This document shows, piece after piece, positions 49,308 to 57,578 of a stretch of 64,000 nucleotides of DNA. The stretch lies in NCBI RefSeq assembly GCF_001667505.1, contig NZ_LZHZ01000065.1, positions 1 through 64,000 of the forward strand. The letters run 5' to 3'. Position 1 is the stretch's first letter, and each line of letters opens with the position of its first letter. A model generated the notes under the pieces. It saw nothing but the letters and a program-made list of their open reading frames with translations, made no database searches and had not been told where the DNA came from. Made by a program: the position numbers and the translations under genes. The DNA is from Mycobacterium sp. ACS1612 (lineage in GTDB: Bacteria > Actinomycetota > Actinomycetes > Mycobacteriales > Mycobacteriaceae).

Positions 49308-50518
49308 CCATTTCACTTGATCGACCTACTCCCCTGTCCGTCGTCGCGCCCGCTCCTGCGGTGCGCTGGCTGGCCGTACTGGCCTTGGCGTTGGGCGGAT
49401 TCGCCATCGGCACCACCGAGTTCGTCGCGATGGGGCTGCTGCCCGACATCGCGTCGACGCTCGGTGTCACCGAACCGACCGCGGGCCATGTCATCTCGGC
49501 GTACGCGATGGGCGTGGTGATCGGTGCGCCGGTGATCGCCGCGCTCGCCGCGCGGGTGCCGCGCAAAGCGCTGTTGCTCAGCCTGATGGCGGTGTTCACG
49601 CTCGGCAATCTGGCGAGTGTGCTGGCCCCGTCGTATCCGACGCTGATGACCGCCCGGTTCGTCGCGGGCCTGCCTCACGGCGCGTACTTCGGGGTGGCTG
49701 CGCTGGCGGCCACGCACTTGATGGGACGGCAGAACCGCGCCAAAGCGGTCGCGCACGTGATGTGTGGGCTGACCATCGCCACCGTGATCGGCGTGCCGCT
49801 GGCGTCGTGGCTGGGTCAGGTCCTGGGCTGGCGCAGTGCGTTCGGGCTTGTGGTAATCATCGGCGTCGTAACGCTGACGGCGCTGTGGTTCTGGCTGCCC
49901 GTCCAGTTGCGCACCATGCACGTCACCAGCCCACTCACCGAACTGGGCGCACTCAAGCGAGTGCAAGTCTGGTTCGCGCTGGCGGTGGGGATGATCGGCT
50001 TCGGCGGCATGTTCGCCGTCTACACCTACATCAGCACCACCATGACCGACGTCGCCGGCTTTCCGCGGGCACTCGTTCCGCTGGCGCTCATGGTATTTGG
50101 CCTCGGCATGGTAGTCGGCAACCTGATCGGCGGCCGACTGGCGGACGGGTCGGTGATCCGCGCGCTGTACCTGTCGATGACCGCCCTCGGCGCCATCCTC
50201 GCGCTGTTCGTGGTCGCCTCGCACAACCCGTGGACGGCCCTGCCGGTGTTGTTCGGCATCGGCGCGGCGGGCTCTGCCGTCGCACCGGCGTTGCAGACCC
50301 GGTTGATGGACGTCGCGCTCGACGCGCAGACCCTCGCCGCCGCGCTCAACCATTCGGCGCTGAATATCGGCAACGCGACGGGGGCCTGGATCGGCGGTCT
50401 GGTGATCGCGGCGGGGTTCGGCTACACCGCTCCGGCGGCCGCCGGCGCGCTGCTGGCCGCGGCCGGTATCGCGGTGCTCACCGTCTCGGTGGCGCTGCAG
50501 CGCCGTCAGCTAGCCTGA
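49304..50518 (+). CDS. MFS transporter (DHA1-like, sugar-efflux type)
   Basis: 404-residue permease with 12 predicted helices. GGFAIGTTEFVAMGLLPDIA and the loop VISAYAMGVVIGAPVIAAL are typical of the DHA1/AraJ-SotB group, which exports sugars or drugs. GTG start in a GTGA overlap with the eda stop, so it belongs to the Entner-Doudoroff operon. It might export excess sugar or import a sugar acid; direction and substrate are not known. Confidence 0.88.
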   Translation: MTISLDRPTPLSVVAPAPAVRWLAVLALALGGFAIGTTEFVAMGLLPDIASTLGVTEPTAGHVISAYAMGVVIGAPVIAALAARVPRKALLLSLMAVFTLGNLASVLAPSYPTLMTARFVAGLPHGAYFGVAALAATHLMGRQNRAKAVAHVMCGLTIATVIGVPLASWLGQVLGWRSAFGLVVIIGVVTLTALWFWLPVQLRTMHVTSPLTELGALKRVQVWFALAVGMIGFGGMFAVYTYISTTMTDVAGFPRALVPLALMVFGLGMVVGNLIGGRLADGSVIRALYLSMTALGAILALFVVASHNPWTALPVLFGIGAAGSAVAPALQTRLMDVALDAQTLAAALNHSALNIGNATGAWIGGLVIAAGFGYTAPAAAGALLAAAGIAVLTVSVALQRRQLA

Positions 50519-50522
50519 CCGA

Positions 50523-51284
50523 GTGTCCGTACTCGACAAGTTCCGACTCGACGACAAGGTCGTCATCGTCACCGGCGCATCGTCCGGCCTCGGCGTGTCG
50601 TTCGCACACGCGTGCGCGCAGGCCGGTGCCGACGTGGTGCTGGCCGCCAGGCGCGTCGACAAGCTCTACGCGACAGCGCGTCTCGTCGAGGATGCCGGGC
50701 GACGTGCCCTGACGGTCGCGACGGACGTCGCCGACCCGGCCCAGTGCCAGTCCATGGTCGACGCGGCAATGGCCGAGTTCGGCCATGTCGACGTGTTGGT
50801 CAACAACGCCGGGGTGGGTACCGCGGTGCCCGCCACCCGCGAGACGCCCGAGGAGTTTCGTGCCGTCATCGACATCAACCTGAACGGCTCGTACTGGGCG
50901 GCGCAGGCGTGCGGAAAGGTGATGCAGCCGGGCAGTTCGATCGTGAACATCTCCAGCGTCCTCGGCATCACCACCGCGGGGCTGCCGCAGGCGGCCTACA
51001 GCGCGAGTAAGGCCGCGATCTCCGGCCTGACCCGAGACCTGGCGCAGCAGTGGGGCTCTCGTAAGGGCATCCGTGTCAATGCGATCGCGCCGGGCTTCTT
51101 TCAGTCCGAGATGACGGACGCTTACGCACCGGGTTACATCGAGAGCCTCAAGCCGCGAGTGTTGTTGGGGCGCATGGGAGATCCGACAGAGCTCGCTGCC
51201 ACGCTGGTGTGGCTGGCCTCGGCGGCGGGCGGCTTCGTCACCGGCCAGACCATCGTCGTCGACGGCGGAGTGACGATCACCTGA
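50523..51284 (+). CDS. SDR-family oxidoreductase
   Basis: 253-residue classical SDR: VVIVTGASSGLGVSFAHACA, VLVNNAGVG, Ser in IVNISSVLG, YSASKAAISG, and the C-terminal GQTIVVDGGVTIT. GTG at 50523, 4 bp after the MFS stop, placing it at the end of the zwf-edd-eda operon. By context it may act on a sugar, sugar acid or gluconate-type compound; by sequence alone the substrate is open. Confidence 0.87.
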   Translation: MSVLDKFRLDDKVVIVTGASSGLGVSFAHACAQAGADVVLAARRVDKLYATARLVEDAGRRALTVATDVADPAQCQSMVDAAMAEFGHVDVLVNNAGVGTAVPATRETPEEFRAVIDINLNGSYWAAQACGKVMQPGSSIVNISSVLGITTAGLPQAAYSASKAAISGLTRDLAQQWGSRKGIRVNAIAPGFFQSEMTDAYAPGYIESLKPRVLLGRMGDPTELAATLVWLASAAGGFVTGQTIVVDGGVTIT

Positions 51285-51320
51285 TTCATAGCAACCACAT
51301 ATGTTTGTGTTCACTATGAA
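51285..51320 (+). terminator. Inverted repeat after the Entner-Doudoroff operon
   Basis: TTCATAG (51285-51291) and CTATGAA (51314-51320) are exact complements directly after the SDR stop codon, with partial pairing inside (CCACA with TGTG). The stretch is AT-rich compared with its surroundings. Probably a terminator-like structure; there is no T-run, as is usual in mycobacteria. Confidence 0.45.
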
Positions 51321-51360
51321 GGCCTAGCGACCTCATGCACGGCTCACAACACTTGAGTGT

Positions 51361-51660
51361 ATGAAAAACTATGTCGCCTTTGGATTTACCGCTATCACCC
51401 TGACGTCGGCCTCGCTTGCGCTTGCCGCCGTCGCCGCCGCGGCGCCGAGCGGTCCGACGACGGTCGACCAGACGGTGCGGACACTGGAAGCCAGCGGCTA
51501 CCACGTCATTGTCAATCGAACCGGGGCCGCGCCGCTGTCACAGTGCAGCGTCAGCGGTGTGCGCCCAGGTCAGACCCATTCGACGGCTGATTCGCGTGGT
51601 GGTAGCTCGATCAACACCACGATCACCTCGAAGACCGTCTACGTCGACGTGGCGTGCTGA
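51361..51660 (+). CDS. Small secreted protein
   Basis: 99-residue exported protein with a signal peptide of 28 residues ending AAVAAAAPS. The mature part is about 70 residues, with TVDQTVRTLEASGYHVIVNRTG, then a Cys in LSQCSVSGVRPG and a terminal VDVAC, likely one disulfide. This family of small secreted proteins is frequent in mycobacteria and has no known function. Its last 22 bp overlap the convergent histidine-kinase gene. Confidence 0.8.
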   Translation: MKNYVAFGFTAITLTSASLALAAVAAAAPSGPTTVDQTVRTLEASGYHVIVNRTGAAPLSQCSVSGVRPGQTHSTADSRGGSSINTTITSKTVYVDVAC

Positions 51661-53138
51661 GCACTCACGCGAACCTTGGGCAACTTCATCCTGAAAGTCG
51701 TTCTACCACTATTAGATTCAGCCTCGATTGTGCCGCCGTGCGCCTCGATGATCGACGCACAGATGGACAGCCCGAGGCCGAAGCTGCCCCCTGACCGCGA
51801 CTTGTCGGCGCGGACGAACCGCTCGAACAGATGCGGCAGCAGTTCGGCATCGATTCCTGGACCGTCGTCGGCGACGGTCAACTCCACGTATTCCGAACCG
51901 GTGGCCAGCGTCGTCGTCACCGTCGTAGCTGCGGGCGTGTGCACCCGGGCGTTGGTCAGTAGGTTGGCGATGGTCTGGTGCAGCCGGGCATGGTCGCCGC
52001 GCACCCACACCGCGGCATCGGGAACGTCGGTCAGCCACCGATGTTCCGGCGCGGACACCGAGACGTCGTTGACCGCGTCGGCGACCAGGTCGGTCAGGTC
52101 GACCTCGGTGGTGTCGAGGTCTTGGCCCTCGTCGAGCCTCGCCAGTAACAACAGATCTGCCACCAACGCATTCATCCGCCGGGTCTCGGCCTCGATACGG
52201 GCAAGCGAATATTCGGTGGTTTCCGGGAGCACCGAGCTGTCCTGCCGGGTCAACTCCGCGTAGCCGTGAATAGCCGCCAGCGGGGTGCGCAGTTCGTGAC
52301 TGGCGTCGGTGATGAATTGGCGCATCCGCTTATCCGACGCCGCCACGTCGGCCAGCGCCCGCTCCACATGGTCGAGCAGCCGATTGAGTGTGTCCCCGAC
52401 CAACCCCACCTCGGTGCGCGGATCGGTGTCCCCGGTGGGAACCCGCGGCGTGATCGCATGGTGGTCGCGATCCAGCGGTAGCGCCGCCACTTCGGCCGCG
52501 GTCGCGGCCACCCGATCCAGCGGGCGAAGCGCGAACCGCACGATGGCGACCGTGCCCGCGGCGGTGATCAGCAAGGCGAGCGCGGTGATGGCCGCTACGA
52601 TCCCGGTTTCGCGCGTCATCGCGTCCCACGCCGGCTTGCGCGACACCCCGGTCACCAGTGTCTCGTCGCCGTCGCCGGGGCGGGCGACCATCCGGTAGTA
52701 GCCCAGCTCGGGCAGTTTGACGGTCTGCGCTTCCCCACTCGCCCAAGACATTTCAGCGATCTTCTGGACCGCCTCCGATGGAGCTTTCCGCGACTCCCCA
52801 TCGACGAAGAACGCCGAATCCACCACCTTGCCGTGCTGGATCAGCGCGATCACATTGCCGGGTGCCTGCCCGATCAGGTGGGTCAGCGGCTTCATCGTCC
52901 CGGACGCTGGCAGCTTCCCGGACGTATCCGGTGTGATGCGGTATTTCGTCACCGCCTGGCTGAACCCGTTGGCCGAACCCGACAGTTGCGCGTCGATGAT
53001 GCCGAGCACCGAGCTACGCAGGCTGAGCACCGAGGTCACACCGGCCGCCACAAGCACCACCATGACCACCGCCGAGACGCCGATCACCAACTGCCGCAAC
53101 AACGTCGCGCTGCGCCAGATCCGTGTCAGCCGCGTCAT
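51639..53138 (-). CDS. Sensor histidine kinase (OmpR-type two-component partner)
   Basis: 499-residue membrane kinase. Two membrane helices (about 14-39 and 180-203) enclose a sensor of about 140 residues; HAMP region follows (RPLDRVAATAAEVAAL), then the phosphorylated His281 in DASHELRTPLAAIHGY, N-box LLTNARVHTP, and ATP-lid VADDGPGID and FGLGLSIC. ATG 53138 lies in an ATGA overlap with the response-regulator gene; the longer frame to 53273 is a shadow. Resembles the TcrY/TrcS group; the signal is unknown. Confidence 0.92.
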   Translation of the reverse strand: MTRLTRIWRSATLLRQLVIGVSAVVMVVLVAAGVTSVLSLRSSVLGIIDAQLSGSANGFSQAVTKYRITPDTSGKLPASGTMKPLTHLIGQAPGNVIALIQHGKVVDSAFFVDGESRKAPSEAVQKIAEMSWASGEAQTVKLPELGYYRMVARPGDGDETLVTGVSRKPAWDAMTRETGIVAAITALALLITAAGTVAIVRFALRPLDRVAATAAEVAALPLDRDHHAITPRVPTGDTDPRTEVGLVGDTLNRLLDHVERALADVAASDKRMRQFITDASHELRTPLAAIHGYAELTRQDSSVLPETTEYSLARIEAETRRMNALVADLLLLARLDEGQDLDTTEVDLTDLVADAVNDVSVSAPEHRWLTDVPDAAVWVRGDHARLHQTIANLLTNARVHTPAATTVTTTLATGSEYVELTVADDGPGIDAELLPHLFERFVRADKSRSGGSFGLGLSICASIIEAHGGTIEAESNSGRTTFRMKLPKVRVSAQHATST

Positions 53139-53902
53139 TCGACCGGCCGCAGCATGTAGCCGACGCCACGCACGGTGTGGATCATCGGCTGTCGTCGGGC
53201 GTCGATCTTCTTGCGCAGGTACGACACGTACAAATCGACGATGCTGGACCGACCACCGAAATCGTAGTCCCACACGCGATGCAGAATCTCCTTGCGGCTC
53301 AACGCCCGTCGGGGATTGCGCATGAGGAAGCGCAGCAGTTCGAATTCGGTCGACGTCAGCGAGATCGGATGGCCCGCGCGGGTGACCTCGCGGCTTACGC
53401 CGTCGAGTTCGAGGTCGCCGACCGTCAGGGTCTCGTCGTCCGCGGGCGTCAGATATGCCGACCGACGCAGCAGCCCGCGCAACCTGGCCACCAGCTCCTC
53501 CAGGGAGAAGGGCTTGGTCATGTAGTCGTCGCCGCCCGCGGTCAGCCCGGTGACCCGGTCGACGACCGAGTCGCGGGCGGTCAGGAACAGCGTCGGCGTG
53601 TAGGTGTCGGAGTCGCGGATCTGCTGCAACACACCGAGGCCGTCCATATCCGGCAGCATGATGTCGAGCACGATGACGTCCGGCGCGTTGGCGCGGTACT
53701 TCGCCACCGCCTCGGCTGCGTCATGGGCGACGTCGATTTCCCAGCCCTCGTACTGCAGCGCCATCCTGACCAGGTTGGTGAGCGCGCGTTCGTCGTCGAC
53801 CAGCAGCACCCGGATCGGCGATCCGTCGGCGCGGTACATCCGCGGCAGTTGGCCCAGGATGGCGCGACGCGGCCCCCGGTCGCTGGGTGGCAGGGACGTC
53901 AC
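53135..53902 (-). CDS. OmpR-family response regulator (TcrX/TrcR group)
   Basis: 255-residue regulator. Receiver domain with phospho-acceptor Asp80 (VIVLDIMLPDMDG), acidic pair VDDE, and TARD and TKPFSLEELVARLR; winged-helix domain with LTSTEFELLRFLMRN and SYLRKKI, VRGVGYML. The start could also be the ATG at 53839 (MYRADGSPIRVLLVDDE), which gives the length usual for TcrX-type proteins. Operon with the kinase (4-bp overlap). Confidence 0.92.
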   Translation of the reverse strand: MTSLPPSDRGPRRAILGQLPRMYRADGSPIRVLLVDDERALTNLVRMALQYEGWEIDVAHDAAEAVAKYRANAPDVIVLDIMLPDMDGLGVLQQIRDSDTYTPTLFLTARDSVVDRVTGLTAGGDDYMTKPFSLEELVARLRGLLRRSAYLTPADDETLTVGDLELDGVSREVTRAGHPISLTSTEFELLRFLMRNPRRALSRKEILHRVWDYDFGGRSSIVDLYVSYLRKKIDARRQPMIHTVRGVGYMLRPVE

Positions 53903-53963
53903 CAGACCATTCTTGCGACCTCGCAGCCGGCCGTCACCAACCTCATAGATATTTCACATGGAT

Positions 53964-54851
53964 TCAGACGGTCGTTGCGGCGTAGGTGAGTTCGAACAAC
54001 GCGCGGTTGTCGTTGAGGAAGTCCTCGACGGTGCTCAGCGGGCGCCCGAGGATGGTCGGCGCCGTATCGGTGATGCCTGCCAGCCGTCCCTCTTGTTGGT
54101 CGATGGTGACGGCCTCGAAGTGCCTGAGCTTGGCCGTGTCGTCGGGGATGCCGAGCAGGTCCAAAAACGTCGCGACAGTGGTCCGTTCGAACGGCAGGTC
54201 CCTGCCCAGCACGCGACCCACCTCGGCGGCCAGTTCCCGGTGGCTGTATTCGACGGGCCCGGTCAAGGTGTAGGTACGGCCGGCGTGCGCCTGGGGGTCG
54301 GCCAGGATGGCGGCCGCGGTCGCCGCGATGTCGCGCCCGGCGATCGGGGCGAAGCGACTGTCGGCGTCATAGGGCATGACGTAGCGGCCGTACCGGATCA
54401 GATGGGCGATGTAGGTCAGCCACTCCATGAAGAACGTGACCCGCAGATTCGTGGTCGGCACTGCCGACCAGTCGAAGATCTGCTCGGAGAGCCAGTGATT
54501 CTGGGTGGCCTTGCTGCGGGCGTACGGGCGCGACTGAATATGCGACATGTTGACGATCAATTCGAGGTCTTGTTCGCGGGCGGCCTGAGCGAACATCACC
54601 GCCGCTTCGACGAGTCCTTCGCCGACCGGAAAGTTGAAGTATCCACGCTGTACGCCGTCGAGAGCTGCTCGGACGTCGCGGAAACTGAGCAGGTCGCCGA
54701 AGACCACCTCGGCACCGGCGTCGCGAAGACGTTGGGCACGAGAGTCGTCCCGGCGCACCATCGCCCTCACTTTGAGGCCGCTGTCGAGCAACTCCTCGAC
54801 CATCGGGCGTCCGGTGTCGCCATTCGCCGTCGTCACCAAAATCGTCGTCAT
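53964..54851 (-). CDS. NmrA/QOR2-type NAD(P)-binding reductase
   Basis: 295-residue atypical SDR. NAD(P) motif ILVTTANGDTGRPMVEELLD (GxxGxxG variant), VRAMVRRDDSRAQRL, then LIVNMSHIQSRPYARSKATQNHW and TTNLRVTFFMEWL. Resembles NmrA-like quinone/NADPH-dependent reductases that handle electrophiles. Divergent from an HxlR regulator with an operator-like dyad between them, the usual arrangement for quinone or aldehyde stress genes. Confidence 0.87.
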   Translation of the reverse strand: MTTILVTTANGDTGRPMVEELLDSGLKVRAMVRRDDSRAQRLRDAGAEVVFGDLLSFRDVRAALDGVQRGYFNFPVGEGLVEAAVMFAQAAREQDLELIVNMSHIQSRPYARSKATQNHWLSEQIFDWSAVPTTNLRVTFFMEWLTYIAHLIRYGRYVMPYDADSRFAPIAGRDIAATAAAILADPQAHAGRTYTLTGPVEYSHRELAAEVGRVLGRDLPFERTTVATFLDLLGIPDDTAKLRHFEAVTIDQQEGRLAGITDTAPTILGRPLSTVEDFLNDNRALFELTYAATTV

Positions 54852-54888
54852 AATTTTCTCCCGTCCACTAGCTGGGTATGGTTTTGTG

Positions 54889-54911
54889 TACTTAGGTGTA
54901 GCACCTGCGTA
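54889..54911 (+). promoter_or_regulatory. Operator-like dyad in the NmrA/HxlR divergent promoter
   Basis: TAC-TT-AGGTG-TAG-CACCT-GC-GTA forms a 23-bp dyad (arms AGGTG and CACCT exact, outer TAC and GTA exact). It overlaps a -10-like TATAGT (54910-54915) that would serve hxlR. HxlR regulators typically bind such GTAC-bordered repeats and repress a divergent gene. Confidence 0.55.
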
Positions 54912-54946
54912 TAGTTAAAGCAACCCAGGGAATCGAGTGAAGTTAG

Positions 54947-55429
54947 ATGACAATCCTTCAAGGACAGCTGGCCGACCGCGATTCGTGGTCACCCGTCGGC
55001 ATCTGCCAGATCGAGAAGACCATGGATTTGGTTGGCACGAAATCGGCGATGCTGATCATGCGGGAGGCCTTCTACGGCACCTCCCGCTTCGAGGATTTCC
55101 GGCGTCGGGTCGGAGTCACCAAAGCGGTGACTTCGGCACGGCTGACCGAACTTGTCGATGCCGGCCTGCTGGAGCGAACGTCCTACAGGGAGCCTGGCCG
55201 CCGCAGCCGCGACGAGTATGTCGTCACCGAAGCCGGAGTGGATTTCATGCCGGTAGTGTGGGCGATGTTCGAGTGGGGCAGGCGGCACCTTCCGGGTAGT
55301 CCAGCATTGCAGCTCGCCCATCGCGATTGCGGCGCCGAAGCCACCGTGGAGATCTGTTGCGCGCGTGGGCATCACGTGCCCGCCGACGAACTCACCGTTG
55401 CGCTCCCGCCGGGGGCACAGCTGGTCTAG
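54947..55429 (+). CDS. HxlR-family transcriptional regulator
   Basis: 160-residue regulator. HxlR winged helix: DLVGTKSAMLIMREAFYGTSRFEDFRRR, then ARLTELVDAGLLERTSY, EYVVTEAGVDF. C-terminal extension has several Cys/His (HRDCGAEATVEICCARGHH) that may sense electrophiles or metals. ATG 54947. Divergent from the NmrA-type reductase gene, which it probably controls. Confidence 0.9.
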   Translation: MTILQGQLADRDSWSPVGICQIEKTMDLVGTKSAMLIMREAFYGTSRFEDFRRRVGVTKAVTSARLTELVDAGLLERTSYREPGRRSRDEYVVTEAGVDFMPVVWAMFEWGRRHLPGSPALQLAHRDCGAEATVEICCARGHHVPADELTVALPPGAQLV

Positions 55430-55521
55430 AGCCGAAAGCGAGGCCGCAGGGACCCTCGCCATGGCCTGCGCTCAAGAGAAGTACGCGTCGAACGAACCAT
55501 TGCATACTTATCGTTATTTCA

Positions 55522-55886
55522 CTACAGACGCTCAGAGGGCCGCAGCTCGAATCTTTTCGTCACCACCGTATCGATGGAGTACCTGTTGTGTTGGAGACCC
55601 GCGATTAGTGCGACCAGGATGGCGGCGTGAATCAACTGCTCGCCGATCACAGACCAGTTCTGGACGGTGGTCGACCAAATACGAAAACCGTCATGGTGAG
55701 CGTGCCGACAATCAGTGCCAGTCTGGTCAGCCTAATCGGCACGATGGAAGTCGCGAACTCGCGCGTCACATGGTCGTGAAAGCTGCCGAGCATTGGGATT
55801 CGAACCAGCCCACGGCCGAATAGGCTGCATCCCACCGCCAACCGCAGCAGGAAATAGGCGATCCTGCGATCAGTCTCTTGGCTCAT
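55522..55886 (-). pseudogene. DoxX-family membrane protein remnant
   Basis: The N-terminal part (SQETDRRIAYFLLRLAVG, RIPMLGSFHDHVTREFAT) starts at ATG 55886 and ends near VFVFG at about 55670. The matching C-terminal part (QNWSVIGEQLIHAAILVALI, HNRYSIDT) is in the -1-shifted frame and ends at a stop at 55522. In addition about 20-25 residues (an entire membrane helix) are missing between SIVP and RLTRLALIVG. Two independent lesions make this a true pseudogene rather than an error. Confidence 0.82.
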
Positions 55887-55980
55887 ACTCGTTTCGTGGT
55901 CGACGCGATGTTCAGTGTTCGGCGCGTTGAGCCACTTGTCAACGGCTGCAACCTTTTACGGCTGTTAGCCTGCTGCATAT

Positions 55981-56375
55981 TCACTGTTGGGTCGCAGTGA
56001 GCCGCTCGTCTATCGCCACGGCTGCCTCAATCCATACCGGATTGAGCGGAATTCCATGGCCTGTGTTCTGCAGCGTGATGCAATTCGCGACGATGGCCTT
56101 GCCGAGGGACCGAACGGCTTCTGCGGGCACCAACAAGTCCAACTCGGCGGCGAATACCAGCGCGGGTGCCTCCCCCCACCACGCGGCGTCGATCATGTCT
56201 TCAGGTGGTGTCCACATCGTGGCCGGATCGATGGGGAGATCGATTGGCTGCGCACCAAATCCGGCTGGTACAACGGGGGGGCAAGCAACGCCAGGCCGAC
56301 AACCGGATTGGTGCAGGCGTAGGGCCAGGCGACGCGGATCCCGATGACCTGTACATCGCGGTAATCAATGAGCAA
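55981..56375 (-). pseudogene. Alpha/beta-hydrolase C-terminal remnant
   Basis: Frame A (56193-56375) reads NPVVGLALLAPP and then runs out of register at a seven-base C run (56274-56281 on the plus strand G run); frame B (from there to the stop at 55981) reads WTPPEDMIDAAWWGEAPALV, AAELDLLVPAEAV and NTGHGIPLNPVW, with the Asp and His expected of the catalytic triad. The N-terminal half with the nucleophile elbow is absent (stop codon upstream). A decayed hydrolase gene. Confidence 0.7.
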
Positions 56376-56403
56376 CAGGGTTCACCTCGAGGACGCCGAT
56401 CGT

Positions 56404-56420
56404 TGACGTAACGAACGTCA
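56404..56420. promoter_or_regulatory. 17-bp inverted repeat before the TVR-motif membrane gene
   Basis: TGACGT and ACGTCA (exact) flank AACGA at 56404-56420, about 140 bp upstream of the membrane-protein start. Candidate operator or remnant of the decayed region. The rest of 56376-56560 shows no gene. Confidence 0.4.
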
Positions 56421-56560
56421 TCCTCTGAAGCCGAGAGCTATACCAGGGTCCGCTCCGCTGAAGCAGGAAGAACCCTTACCTGACGGACAGGAAAACCTTC
56501 CCTCGCCGGGCACCAATTCTGACCCTGCGGTGATTACGTTGCCGAGACGCCACGGCGACG

Positions 56561-57547
56561 ATGAAAACCGTACTTGAACCGACTGAAATAGGACCCCCCA
56601 TGTTTGCGACAGCGAATGACGAGACGGTGCGGATGCGCCCCGTGGAGCCCAAGACAGTGCGGATGCGCTTCGCCGACCTGCAGACCAAGGCGCTTCCAAA
56701 GGCCACTAGTGCGTTCGACGGCAAGACGGTGCGGATCAAGGCCTTGGACGTTCCGGTGGTCGGCAAGGTCGCCAACACGGTCCGGCAACGCTACGTCGAC
56801 CTGAGCCGGCGCGAGGTCAAGCCCCCGACCAAGTGGGAAATCGCCCGGCTCATGCTGGTGCTGTTGCTGGCTTCGATGCCGATCCTGGCCATCTCGGTCG
56901 AGGTGTTCGGTCTCGCCTCGCAGAGCACCATCACGATGGTCACCATCACGTTGGTCGCAGTGCTCGCCACGCTGATCGTGTTCGCGCCGCACCGGATCGA
57001 CATGATCGTCGGCCGCGGCCTGATCTCCGGCATGGTGGCGTGCATCGTCTACGACGGCGCCCGACTGTTCGCCGTGCATGTGCTGGGCTTGATGGGCGAC
57101 TTCATCCCGACGATGGGCTCGTTCGTGACCGGTGAGCCGGACACCGCGGGCAGCGCGGCCGTCGGCTATGTCTACCGCTACATCGGCGACGCCGGCGGCC
57201 TGGGCGTCGCGTTCTTCGTCGTCGCCTTCGCGATCGGCATCGACCGGTGGAAGAACGTCTACCAGGTGCTGGCATCGGTGGCCTTCGCGGTCTTCCCGAC
57301 CTGGGCGGGCCTGATGGCGACCGTCGCATTGGCCCCGCACGGCGAGGAGCGGATGTTCCCGCTGAACGCCGCGACGATCATCATCACTCTGGTCGGGCAC
57401 CTGATCTTCGGGTTGGTTCTCGGGCTGGCCTTCCTGAAGGCGCCCCGGGGACGCGACCGCAGCGAATGGCCTTGGCCGCCGCTGGTGGAGTCCGCGCCCG
57501 CCAAGCGGGTGGTGCGGTTCGCGAAGAAGATCACCAGCTCGCCCTAG
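56561..57547 (+). CDS. Membrane protein with four N-terminal Thr-Val-Arg motifs
   Basis: 328-residue protein. Residues 1-85 are soluble and basic and contain four TVR motifs: T22 (DETVRMRP), T32 (PKTVRMRF), T56 (GKTVRIKA) and T73 (ANTVRQRY). Then about seven membrane helices (93-300) and a short C-terminal basic tail. The next gene encodes an FHA protein (binds phospho-Thr) and the one after it a Ser/Thr kinase on the other strand, so the TVR threonines are candidate phosphosites. Start could also be Met14 at 56600. Family not recognised. Confidence 0.78.
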   Translation: MKTVLEPTEIGPPMFATANDETVRMRPVEPKTVRMRFADLQTKALPKATSAFDGKTVRIKALDVPVVGKVANTVRQRYVDLSRREVKPPTKWEIARLMLVLLLASMPILAISVEVFGLASQSTITMVTITLVAVLATLIVFAPHRIDMIVGRGLISGMVACIVYDGARLFAVHVLGLMGDFIPTMGSFVTGEPDTAGSAAVGYVYRYIGDAGGLGVAFFVVAFAIGIDRWKNVYQVLASVAFAVFPTWAGLMATVALAPHGEERMFPLNAATIIITLVGHLIFGLVLGLAFLKAPRGRDRSEWPWPPLVESAPAKRVVRFAKKITSSP

Positions 57548-57578
57548 ACCCGCGACTCAGTAGGACACAATTGCCATC

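Noticed and set aside
55365..55823. 152-codon plus-strand frame after hxlR
   Set aside because: Overlaps the DoxX remnant, starts inside hxlR and has no recognisable sequence.
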